A program made the position numbers and the translations under genes. A stretch of DNA of 64,000 nt from Balaenoptera acutorostrata (lineage: Eukaryota; Chordata; Mammalia; Artiodactyla; Balaenopteridae): the NCBI RefSeq assembly GCF_949987535.1, contig NC_080080.1, forward strand, positions 59,184,668-59,248,667, written 5' to 3'. The notes under the pieces were generated by a model. The model worked only from the letters and a program-made list of their open reading frames with translations, was not told where the DNA came from and did no database searches. This document shows, piece by piece, positions 36,411 to 47,079 of this stretch (position 1 is its first letter; every line of letters starts with the position of its first letter).

Positions 36411-36685
36411 TTTTTAAATTTTATTTATTTATTTTATTTATGGCTGTGTTGGGTCTTCGTTTCTGTGCGAGGCAAGCGGGGGCCACTCTTCATCGCAGTG
36501 CGCTGGCCTCTCACTATCGCGGCCTCTCTTGTTGCGGAGCACAGGCTCCAGACGCGCAGGCTCAGCAATTGTGGCTCATGGGCCCAGTTGCTCGCGGCAT
36601 GTGGGATCTTCCCAGACTAGGGCTCGAACCCATGTCCCCTGAATTGGCAGGCAGATTCTCAACCACTGCGCCACCAGGGAAGCCC
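36411..36685 (-). mobile_element. CHR-type SINE with a 17-base internal deletion
   Basis: Reverse full-length copy. A perfect 15-bp target site duplication, aaaaaacttgttttt, lies at 36,396-36,410 and 36,686-36,700. Compared with the other copies (594, 49,592) the block 'ggctttctccagttgcg' is missing between 'tgtgcgag' and 'gcaagcgggg' near 36,472. It lies within or at the edge of the inverted L1 piece that follows. Confidence 0.95.
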
Positions 36686-36690
36686 AAAAA

Positions 36691-37302
36691 ACTTGTTTTT
36701 ATGTTGAGTTGTATGAGCTGTTTATATATATATTGGATACTCACAAGCCAATTGAAAAATGGGCAGAAGACCTGAATAGACATTCTTCCAAAGAGGAAAT
36801 GCAGGTGACCAACAGACACATGAAAAGGTGCTCAACATTGCTAATCATCAGGGAAATGCAAATCAAAACCACAATGAGATATCACCTCACACCTGTCAGA
36901 ACGGCCATCATCAAAAAGAACAAATAACAAATGTTGGCAAGGATGTGGAGAAAGGGGAACCCTCGAATGCTGTTGGTGAGAATGTAAATTGGTGCAGCTA
37001 CTGTGAAAAACAGTAAGGAGGTTTCTCAAAAAACTAAAAATAGAACTACCATATGACCCAGCAATTCCACTCTGGTGTATATATCCAAAAAAAAACAAAA
37101 AAAAAACATTAATTCAAAAAGATACATACCCCTCAATGTTCATAGCAGTATCATGTACAATAGCCAAGCTATGGAAGCAGGCTAAGCGTCCATCAACAGA
37201 TGAATGGATAAAGAAGATGCAGCATATATATACAATGGAATACTACTCAGCCGTACAAAGAATGAAATTTTGCCATTTGCAGCAACATGGATGGACTTGG
37301 AG
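36691..37302. mobile_element. L1 fragment with inverted 5' part
   Basis: 36,691-36,738 is L1 ORF2 in minus orientation (reading [12 protein letters not shown] on that strand). At 36,739 the sequence switches to plus and continues with the directly adjacent ORF2 segment ([18 protein letters not shown]) to about 37,302. An inverted 5' end joined to a forward body is the mark of twin priming. The 3'UTR is missing, so a later deletion or rearrangement also occurred. Confidence 0.75.
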
Positions 37303-39845
37303 GGCAAGTCCCCTCATCCCCACAGTGTGTAGCCTCTGCCTGGAAATTCAGTGTCCAGCCAACCTCTATCTCCTCGCCTCTCTTATCCCACTTCCTGCCT
37401 CCCTGTCATTCAAGCCTCAGACTGTCTGGCTTAACTAGCCTTCCGGGTAGGCAGGACTCACCTATGGGCATTTGCATGGTAGTAGGTTCTTAAAAGAAAC
37501 AAACAGAAGAAGCAGCAAACAGTAATATATTCTCCAAGCAGGTAGTATATTTTCAAATTTTCTTATGACTTGTTGGATTCCTTTCCAGCTTTTCATGGTC
37601 TTTTCACTTTGGTTTGCACATGTCTTGATACCCTCAAAATAGCTTATCTTGAAATCTTGCCTTCCATTTTGTAGAGAACCCAGAAGGAGAATGGTGCCTT
37701 TCTGAAAAGCCAAATAACTATGTGTCTTGTTGTAACAAACAGAATCGTTATTTGGGAGCAAAGTATCACCATAGTTAAATGCTCTCCAGATGCCTGCTCT
37801 GCCACCAGAGTATAAACAGATATTTTATGGTCTGTATTTACCTCTTTAAAATGCAGCTCTTTAAAACACACACACACACACACACACAAAAGAATTAAGA
37901 GGTTCTCATCTCTAACTTTGGACAATTAGTAGTATTTCCTCCCTGTTTAGGGAGACAAAGGGGGATTAGAACCTGGCCTGTCACTCCGGAAACTTGATCA
38001 GTTGGCTGGACTTCATGGAAGCCCGCCTGGACTGCGTGGTGGAGGTCCCCATTCCTGGGAGCATTCCTACTCCCCAGAGGCTTTCAGTGAGGACTACTCA
38101 ACAATGAGAAACAAGTAGAAAAGCTTAAACATCTCAATGAGCAGAATCCAGTATGGGGATCATGTCTGACAGTGCCTAAGTCTTCTACATCCTCGGAACA
38201 ACAGCACGACACTTGGACTTTCCAGGGCTTCCTTGAAAGATAGTGTGGCCATCACATTCCACCTGGTACTACTGCGGAGACCGGGGCGCAAGGATGAACA
38301 AAGCCAATACAGTCCTGGCCTCCTGGAGCTTAACTTCAGTGGGGAAACAGATATTGTACACATACTCTCAAAAATAAATATATAAGCAGAAATTTGGTAA
38401 GTTCCAGAAAGAAAAAGTTCTGTTTGCATGGGAACGTAACTGGGTGACTTGGTTTAGATTGGAGGAGTCAGGAAAAGCCTCAGCAAGGATGGGGGAAACT
38501 GCGTGCAAGCACATATATGAAGACCCAAGGGCATGTGAGAGCTCGGCCAGATGCAGAGACAGAGACATCAATGGGCAGAAGTGTCAGGATCATCATGGGG
38601 TGAGTATTTTTTCAGGAGAAAATCAACAGTGATGGTTTTACAAACCTGACAACCTTGAAACAGCTTCTTTGAAGATTAAAAAAACCCACAAAATTTTAAC
38701 AATTAATGCAGTAAAATTACCACTTGGTTAAGGGTGATCTAAAAATATTCGTGTGAGCTGTATTCATTAGTTCAACCCTATGTAAGAGAAAAGGCAACAA
38801 CAGTGGCTGAAGCTACAGAGAGGTTTCTTGTTCTCAGTGGCTGGTTGTTTGGTAGCTCAAGGTCTCTGTGATTCTTGGCCTTTTCCTCATGACTACAAGG
38901 TAGCTGCTTATGCTCCAGCTGCAGTCATTATCTCAACTCTCCAGGCAGGGACAGGAGTGACGTGTACATCAGGAAAGCAAAACTTCGGATGGTGCTCGTC
39001 AGTAGACATCACATAAATTTTTTTTAGTGTCATGTGGCTTCTCCAAGTTGCCAGAGAAGACTGGAAGTATTTTTAATCTGGGCATCAAAATTGGGTTCTA
39101 TAATTAAGGAAAAAAGGGAATATGGATGTTGGATGGGCCATTAGTTGCCTTTGCAACCTACAGTTTTTTAGCCTACTCTGTAGGTGGAAATCCTTTTTTC
39201 TACACCCATGCAAAATTTGTGACATGTATTTCAATAAGTTATGACTTTGGGGCATGTGTTCATCATCTTCTCTATGACCCCTGACAGTCTGAAGGAGTCT
39301 TTTGCAGTATTAACTGGACTTCAACCAAAATGAATCTTCTCCAACGAATCATTCGATTAACCTTTGTGTTTAACACAAATTTGTTTCCCTTTAGGGTTGT
39401 ATTTTGTCCAGTTCCCTAAAACCAGAGCATCAGATCTGCTCTACTCCCCTGTTAGAGGCAGACAGACATGTGTTGGCTTCTGCAGCCTGTCTGCTGTAGT
39501 TTGGGAGTGAAAGAAAACCAAGAAATAAACTTTCTGAGCGGTTTAATCAATCCAAGATGCATGCTATTTTCAGATCATCTGTTGCTTTTGTATTTTAGAA
39601 CTCTAGATTAGTTTTCCCCATCAGTATTTTCTGAGATCTTTGTTTAATTGAACATTCTCCTGGGTTGAACTTGAGGAACCAAGGAAATGATTGGGTCTGA
39701 GTGATGGAAGGCTCCAATAGGTATCTGGAACACCACGACTTATATCCTCATGGTCTCATGTGTTATATCAGCCAGTGTTGGGGTGACAAGTCTATGTAGG
39801 TTTTGGTACATTTCGTGCTGACAATGCCCCTTAAGCACATAACCA
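37303..39845. other. unassigned sequence with a (CA)n run
   Basis: No gene seen. (CA)n at 37,866-37,888. 'aatacagtcctggcctcctg' and 'attgtacacatactctcaaa' near 38,310-38,360 look like an old mammalian repeat that I cannot name. Remaining frames are short. Confidence 0.4.
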
Positions 39846-40345
39846 CATGTGGTGGCCAGCCTATATGTTGGCCCTTGATTATCTCCACCTTCTGGTATCT
39901 CAGTCTGGTATAGTTCTTCCCCACATTGTATCAGAATTGGTCTGTGTGGCCAATAACATTGATACTATTGGCTAGGTCATAGAATACATCATAGCTTCTG
40001 CCTTATTCTCTCTCTTGGAACTCTCATTCTGGGAGATGCTAGCTGCCATGCTGTAAGGACACTCAAGCAGCCCTCTGGAGAGACCCACGTGACGAGTAAA
40101 TAAAGCCTACTGCCAACAGCCAGTGAAGAACTGAGATCTTCTGCCATCAGCTGTGAGAGTGAGCCTTCTTGGAAGCAGATCCCCCAGCCCTCATTAAGCC
40201 TTACGATGACAGAAGCCTGGGTCAACATTTTGAGTGACACTGAGCTATAATTACCCAGCTGCTCCTATATTCCTGACTCACAGAAACTATGAAATAATAA
40301 TTGTTTGTGGTTTAAAGCCACTAACTTTGCGGCTTATCTATTATG
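39846..40345 (+). mobile_element. MaLR (MLT1-type) LTR
   Basis: 'ctgactcacagaaactatga', then 'aataataattgtttgtggtt', 'taaagccactaactttgcgg', then 'gcggcaataggt' is the diagnostic 3' end of an MLT1-type LTR. The 5' part, with 'gcttctgccttattctctct' and 'gctagctgccatgctgtaag', fits. Diverged. Confidence 0.7.
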
Positions 40346-42619
40346 CGGCAATAGGTGTTATATCACATATTTTTGCTTTCTACCCTGGGGCACCGCAGAT
40401 ACTGATGACTGTTGGTTTGGCCCAAACGTACACATAGATCAAGAAGTTAACACTCCCGATGATGATCTTTGACTAAAGAGATGGGAACTGATGGACCTGC
40501 TTCCTATCTTTCAAGAGGACGATTCAGGAAGGCATTAAGTGGGTTTCTCAGGTGGTCCCTGAGAAGAATCAAGCCCTGTTTCCCACAGTCGTGTGTTCCC
40601 CTCCTTTGTTGTCTTACTTTCCCTGATCTCTCTCTCCTCCTTCCTAGGATCACCTCCCAAATGACCTATCTGCACACAAGCCCTGGTGTCAAGCTCTTCC
40701 TTCAGGGAAACCCAAGCTAAGACGAGGAGAGTGTGAATAAATACCACATGCCCCCCGAGGTGTTCTAAATGAGAACGTGAACGTTTGACTTAATGGATGA
40801 GAGCAGCAGCTTAGCCTAGCTTGAATGGAATATACAAATAAGGAGCTTATTTTATTGGAGGACTTCTTTAGCAGTATAATGATAAACTCTTGTTTCTTTT
40901 TCTTCACTTTAAAAAAAAATGGAGCATTTTAGATGATGTCAGCTTTGAAAAGTTCCTAATTAGACATTTACATGTCAAGGGCCCTTATAAACCCTTTCTC
41001 TTGGCATTAATGAGGAATAAACTAGCTCCTGAGGCAAAAAAGCTACATTGTACATATTGCATTCCTCAGTCCTCAAAACAAGAGAGCTCATTCTCAATAG
41101 GCATGATTGCCAAGTTCAGGCACAGTTAAGAAGTTTCTTAGGGCTTTGGTGTCTACAAAGGGAGTACCTCCACCCTACCAGCCTACACGGTGGTCTGCTG
41201 GAAGAGCAAGGGCTCACTGGGAAAGTATTTTCCTAAGGATAAAGAATTCACACTTCTTTTGCTGTGGGGTTAGGGGGTGGGGTATCTTTCTTGGTCTCTG
41301 TCCACATACAATCATTCTGTATATGGCATGTTTTGGGGTGACAGTGGAATGAGATTTCTCGATCTCACACCAGCCATGGAGCTCCAAGACAGTGAGAGAC
41401 AAAGGTGGGTCTTTTAACGTATGTTTTGGTCCATTTGTCTCTTTTCCATGAAAAGAATTGTCATCATGCACAAGGATTTCTTTTTCTTAACCAGAAGAAT
41501 TCTTTTGCATTGACCTAATTTTATGAACCATCTGAAGTCTAAAGGACTACCGTAAAGCCATTTGACTTCCAAAATGAAGGGAACTGTAATGGTTGGGTTC
41601 CTTTGGCTAAGACACCATTCTCTACCTGAGAGATGGTCAACAAAAGGAGGACAGAGCATCATTCCAAGTCCAAGTCCCTTTCCAACTGATTCAGACCCAG
41701 GCTTCTATAGCACCCATTTACTTTTCATAGCCCTAACCCACCTTACAAACTCAAATTCAGATCTGTGATAAAGCTAAAAGCTCTTCTGGCCAGGGGCAAA
41801 ATTTTACTATAAATTTGGACTTCAACATGAAGATTACAGAATGAGAGAAAATCAAGTGTAATGGGACTGAAATGGGGACCACAATGGAGGATGGTAGACT
41901 TTGGAATTAGAGGAACTGAAATCCTGGTGAAGGGGTATCGGTCATTCGTTCAACATTTATAGAGTGCCACTAAGTGCCCAACATTGTGCTGAACTGGGAA
42001 GGTGAGGAAGGCACAGATGCTACCCTCAAGATTTTTGTTGGTATCATTTTTGAAATTTTTCCAATGGGATGTTTGCAGACAAGGGTGCTAGGTAAAGTCA
42101 GACATTGATGCAATAATGACAGTGCCCATGATTCCTGTTTCCCACCTCCTCTTTCCTGGTGGAATAACTTTACAAGACAATGTAATTGAAAGCTTCTTGT
42201 AAAGTGCTTGACAAATGTCAAGTTTCCACCAATCTAAGTGCATATAACAGCTTAAGTTCCCCAACTTCAAGTTATTTTCCCTCACGACACAAAAGCCTAG
42301 TTTCCCTGAACTTGCTCTCTCCTCCATATCATTCAGTGTTTTCATCATGACCCCCACCTTCACGTGTTCCTTCTGAGGGCAGGGGAGAGAGGGCTGTCCT
42401 GCAGCTTGTCGGTGAACTGAGCCCCATTGAAAGCTGATCCTTTTGACCACAGTATCAAAGCAATCCAGCTGCAGATTAAGGAAACAGAAGGCTCTGAAGC
42501 TTTGATTTAAGAGTCAGGTCATGGAGCTCTTTGAAGAGCTTGAGCCTTTGGAGAAAACAAAAAGTGTGAGGCAAGTTCCAAATGCACATGCATCATATTT
42601 AGATAGAAGAGGTGGGAAT
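40346..42619. other. unassigned sequence
   Basis: No gene seen. 'gttcaacatttatagagtgc' near 41,948 is an old repeat of the kind seen at 22,560. A 120-codon minus frame at 42,088-42,450 has no recognisable features. Confidence 0.4.
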
Positions 42620-42815
42620 GTAAAATAAAGTGACGTAAACAACAAGGTCATACTGTATAGCACAAGGAACTACATTCAATATTCTGTGACAAACCATAAT
42701 GGAAAAGAATATGAAAAAGAATATATATATGTATAACTGAGTCACTTTGCTGTACAGAAGAAATTAACATAACATTGTAAATCAACTATACTTCAATAAA
42801 AATTTTAAAAAGTAA
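42620..42815 (+). mobile_element. L1 3'-end fragment
   Basis: 'caaggtcatactgtatagca', then 'ataactgagtcactttgctg', then 'atcaactatacttcaataaa' is a forward L1 3'UTR end with its own polyadenylation signal. Confidence 0.88.
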
Positions 42816-43206
42816 AACAAAAATAAAGTGACAGATTCTTTAGCAAATATAACAGAGCATACATATCTTAATGAGCGTTATATCCTTCAATCCAAGTTAC
42901 CATGGTAGACAAAATACTCATTTCAACTCTATTGCTATTGCTCAAAGCAATTTCCTTTCAGAAGTGCTTGCAAAGTTGGCAGAGTATCCTTTTGAATATC
43001 ATCAGTAGAAGGCATTTTATCCTTTGAGAGAGGATTTAATTTTTTGTTGAAGAGTCAAAAGCCATTTAGAGCCAAATATGATGGAAAAAAGCTAGTGATT
43101 AAGCTGAGTAATATTGTGTGTGACTATAACAAGGCTGATTCTGGTGCATGGGCTGAAGCTAATTCTGAGGCAATTCCACAAAAGCACCCAAAATGTATTT
43201 TTGTAA

Positions 43207-43608
43207 CAAGTTTGCTAGAGCTGCTATAACAAAATAACACAGATTGGGTGGCTTAAATAACAGAAATTCACTTTCTCAGAGTTCTGGAGGCTGGAAGTCC
43301 AAGATCAATGTGTTGGCAGGTTTGGTTTCTCCTGAGGCCTCTCTTCTTGGCTTGTAGATGGTCATCTTCCTGCTGTGTCCTCCCACAGTCTTTCCTCTGA
43401 GCATGCATCCCTGGTGTATCTTTGTGCATCTAGATTTCTTCTTCTTACAAGGACATTAGTCAGATTAGATTAGGGCCCACCCTAACAGCCTCCTTTAACT
43501 TCATCACCTCTTTCAAGACCCTATCTCCAAATACAGTTACATTCGGAGGTATGCGGGATTAGGGCTTCAGCATTTGAACTCTGGGAAAACACAATTCAGC
43601 CCTTAACA
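43207..43608 (-). mobile_element. MaLR (MLT1-type) LTR
   Basis: A clean reverse MLT1 LTR: 'tttgctagagctgctataac' at one end, 'gttctggaggctggaagtcc' and 'agattagggcccaccctaac' inside, and 'aacacaattcagcccttaac' at the other. Both ends are present, so it is a near-complete solo LTR. Confidence 0.88.
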
Positions 43609-43704
43609 ACATTCATCACCGAGTAAGTGTATAACTTTCCAAGTGCTCTAATCTGAAAGACAGTGTCATTTTTACATGTAAGTACTGGCATGCTTGTTAA
43701 AACT

Positions 43705-44087
43705 AATTACGTCCATCTATGGATGAGTGGATAAACAAAATGTGGTATATACATACAATGGAATATTATTCAGCCTTTAAAAGGAATGAAATTCTGACAC
43801 ATGTTACAACATGGATGAAACTTGGTCATTATGCTCAGTGAAATAAGCCAGACACAAATATTGTACGATTCCACTTCTATGAGGTTCCTAGTCAAATACA
43901 TAGAGGCAGAGAATAGAACAATGGTTACCAGAGGCTGGGAGGAGGGGAGGATGGGGAGCTATTACTTAATGGGTAGAGTTTCAGTCTGGGAGGATGGAAA
44001 AGTTCTGGAGATGGATGGTGGTGATGGTTACACACAAGGTACTTAATGACACTGACCCACACTTAAAAAATAGTTAAAATGTTAAAT
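43705..44087 (+). mobile_element. old L1 3' fragment
   Basis: 'gaatattattcagcctttaa', 'caatggttaccagaggctgg', then 'gatggttacacacaaggtac' covers an old L1 ORF2 end and 3'UTR in plus orientation. Confidence 0.82.
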
Positions 44088-44202
44088 TTTTAGTTCTTCT
44101 AGGTCTTTGTTAAACATTTCTTGTATCTTCTCTATATGTGCCTCCATTCTTTTCCTGAGATCTTGGATCATCTTTACTATCATTACTCTGAATTTTTTGG
44201 GG
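44088..44202 (-). mobile_element. isolated L1 ORF1 fragment
   Basis: 'ttagttcttctaggtctttg' through 'catcattactctgaatttttt'-like bases match the ORF1 coiled-coil region of the L1 at about 10,020-10,115, in the same strand sense. It abuts the plus-strand L1 that ends at 44,087. Confidence 0.8.
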
Positions 44203-44205
44203 GGT

Positions 44206-45143
44206 AGATAGATTTTATGATATTATATATATATTTCCACACAATAAAAAGAAATGTTTTTAAGTGATTACTCTGTAGTTGTTGGTCAAGAAATAGAGCC
44301 AAGGTTCTCCAATAAATGTGGCTTAATGCCCAGTGGCCACTGTTTCAATGGCCTATCTATTGAAACAAAAGATAAATGTAAAAACCTAGGGGTATAGATA
44401 GCCCAGGAACCCAGGGAAGTTGAATTGTTATAATTTAGGGTGCCATGCTTTATTTATTTCTGAGCAATAGTTGTCTCAATCACGTATAGTAATAGCAGTT
44501 TGGTAACCTCTATATCTAACTTAATAAACAGTGCTGTGAGGGTCCACATGAACCTTCCTACCAGGCGTGGGCCATGTCCCAGGGTTGGTGTACAATATTT
44601 CTGCCCCTGCCCAGGACCTAATCTAGTTAAACCATAAAACACATTAAGTCTGGTTTCCAATTCCCTTTCTGTCCTCCTCATCCATCGGCTGAAATCTTAT
44701 TTCCCCTTCCCACTGGGCAGTAAAGTGCCTTCCATAGTTAAGATTTGAATCCCTAATCCTCTTGCCATTGATTACCTATCCCACCCCCAGGCTGGCCATC
44801 CAGGAAGCCAGGCGTAAGCAACTAGAATTATCCTGACTTTCACCTCTTGCTCTGTCCCATCAAAGCTTCCAGTGATCTAATAACAGGTTTTCAGAGGGGC
44901 TGGGGATCGTGGAAAGAAACACTCTCTACTATAAAACACACAGTGATTTGTAAAAGGATTAAACTGTGGAAAAAATGCATTGATTTCATCCATCACTTAA
45001 GAGGAAAACAAATTCACACTAAGATGTAAATGACTGAAGGATTTACTGGCAGAAGGAGGCAATTCTTTAGGCCAGTGTTATAGCCGTCATTTCATGTCCT
45101 TCTTGGCCACTCTGGGTCCTGGGGAATCATTTTTCTTTTCCAG
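44206..45143. other. unassigned sequence
   Basis: No gene or repeat that I can name. Includes a TA-rich tract near 44,220-44,240. Confidence 0.4.
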
Positions 45144-45285
45144 GCATTGAGGTCAAAGAGGAATTTTATTAGAACGTGGCAGCCATTAGTTCCTAGCTCT
45201 TTCCCACAATCAACCCATCCTACAGAAATGTCATTAGAAAGAGAACAGGAAATCATTGCTTCTGTTGTCCATTTGCTTGACCAAG
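45144..45285 (+). other. possible internal exon, unsupported gene
   Basis: A T-rich acceptor-like tract ending in 'ttttcttttccag' (45,143) and a strong donor 'ccaag|gtaagc' (45,286) frame 142 bases. One frame is open throughout and ends in EREQEIIASVVHLLDQ-type residues before the donor. I recognise no protein and see no partner exons, so this may be a chance pairing of splice-like sites or a non-coding RNA exon. Confidence 0.25.
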
Positions 45286-45839
45286 GTAAGCCTTCTCAAT
45301 TGGATTCTTCTTCTTTCACATATGGAGAAACAGAATTAGGTCCCTGATCAGTCTGGCCTCCCTGGACTTGTTTTTTTAAATAAATGAAAATTGTACCAAA
45401 GTGACATTTCACTGACATATTAGCCTGAACCAAAATTGCTCTATTAAAGGAATGATTCTAGCTTTGTAAAAAATGTTTAAGTTACTTCTAGTTACGAGAG
45501 AAACTTTCTAAAATACGATTCTCTATAAAGTGGAGCTTATTTGCTCTTCTTGAAAGGAGTCTAATTTTTGAAGTGTCAGAGGCATTGTTATACAACAATT
45601 CCATCCTGAAGAACGTCTCATGGTATCAGACCCTGAAGATGACTTTAAGCTTCACTTTATGGTATGTGCCAAATAATGAATATCAAGTTATGTCTTCTAA
45701 AATGTAAAACTATTCTATGGCAGCAACAAGGGCATCACTTTTGTTCTCTCCTTGTTACTCCTACCCCATTTCCACTAATATCAATGCATTAGCCAATATC
45801 TAAGCATTTGTTACTGTAGAAGGTACCACAGCGTCCCTC

Positions 45840-46150
45840 TCTCCAGTTTTATTAAGATATAATTTACACACATCACTGTATAAGTTTAAGGTACACAGCA
45901 TAGTGGTTTGACTTAGATACACCATGAAATGATCATCACAATACGTTTAGTTAATATCTGTTACTTCATATGGATACAATTAAAAACCAAGAAGAAAATG
46001 AAAAAATTTTTTCTTGTGATGAGAACTCTTAGGATACACTTTCTTAACAATTTTCATATATATCATTCAGCAGTGTTAACTATAGTCATCATGTCGTACA
46101 CGACATCCCTAGTACTTATTTATCTTATAACTGGAAATTTGGACCCACAG
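45840..46150 (-). mobile_element. old L1 3'UTR fragment
   Basis: 'ccagttttattaagatataa' through 'gtacttatttatcttataac' is the reverse of an older L1 3' end, with an insertion of about 50 bases ('aaaaccaagaagaaaatgaa' and neighbours) near 45,980. Confidence 0.75.
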
Positions 46151-46183
46151 CTTTGAATTCTGGAGCTGTGCTGAATCACTGGT

Positions 46184-46350
46184 GCTATGGACCAAACTGT
46201 GTCCCCTCACCCCAAATTTATACATTGAAACCCTAACCCCCAATTTGAGTGTATCAGGAGATAGGGTTTTTAGGAAGTACTTAAGGTTAAATGAGGTCCT
46301 ATAGGTGGGTCTGACAGGACTGTGGCCTTATAAGAAGAGGAAAAGAGAGT
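46184..46350 (+). mobile_element. MaLR (MLT1-type) LTR, 5' part
   Basis: 'atggaccaaactgtgtcccc', 'tgaaaccctaacccccaatt' and 'ggccttataagaagaggaaa' are the first half of an MLT1 LTR. The rest is missing or too eroded. Confidence 0.85.
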
Positions 46351-47079
46351 CGTTATGATGGAGTCAGTCAGACAGCTTGGGCAGCTTTCTGAACCTCCAG
46401 AAGCTTGTTTTACCATTCACAAGATAGGTTGTCCTGAGTAAATAAGATGATGATAAATGCACGTGGTGGGTACCAAGTAAGTGGAGTTGCTCTGTGCTTG
46501 TTAGGAGGTGCAGAGTCTGGGTCCTCTCATAGGTGGGGAGCAGCGGTTTACTGAGGCCCACCAGCTGTGCCCTGTTCCTGAGGTTATCACAGAAGTTAGA
46601 AAGCCCACATATCACACCGCCGTGAGTGGTGACCCCTTTAGCCCTCAAGAGTGAGTGATGCTGAGAGGGGCAAGGACCTCTGGTCTTTCCCAAGAGCTCA
46701 AGCTCCCTCTCCTGAAGCAGAATGAAGGCGATGGTGAAAGAAGCCATTTTTCAGTGGCTGCTGCTGAACAGACCGAGAAATGTTTGGCAATATACTAATT
46801 CCTGGACGGAGAGAAGTAGTTTAGTCTAGGCCAGGGCCAGCTTGGGTTGATCAGTGTGCGCTCCTGTTCAGACAGTTTGGAGTGAAATGACTTTAGAAGT
46901 AGTGGTTAGTATCTAAGCGAATTGGGTGAAAAGTCCCCTTTGAGGTACACATTAAATAAAAGGGAGAGGCTAATACTTCACCAAAATGAATTTAGTTATC
47001 TCTCGAGGTCTGCCCTAAACGACTATGTCGGGTTCTCTCCCCAGGGTTTCATCTTGGCCTCTGGGTTTCAGACGAGTTG
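46351..47079. other. flank upstream of the CpG island
   Basis: Mostly unassigned. A MIR-like forward pattern near 46,380-46,470 ('tttctgaacctccagaagct' and 'gagtaaataagatgatgata') underlies a 127-codon minus-strand frame (46,364-46,747), which I therefore regard as chance. Confidence 0.4.

Noticed and set aside
46364..46747. 127-codon minus-strand frame next to the CpG island
   Set aside because: Part overlaps a MIR-like sequence, there is no recognisable domain, and no splice or promoter feature ties it to the island.
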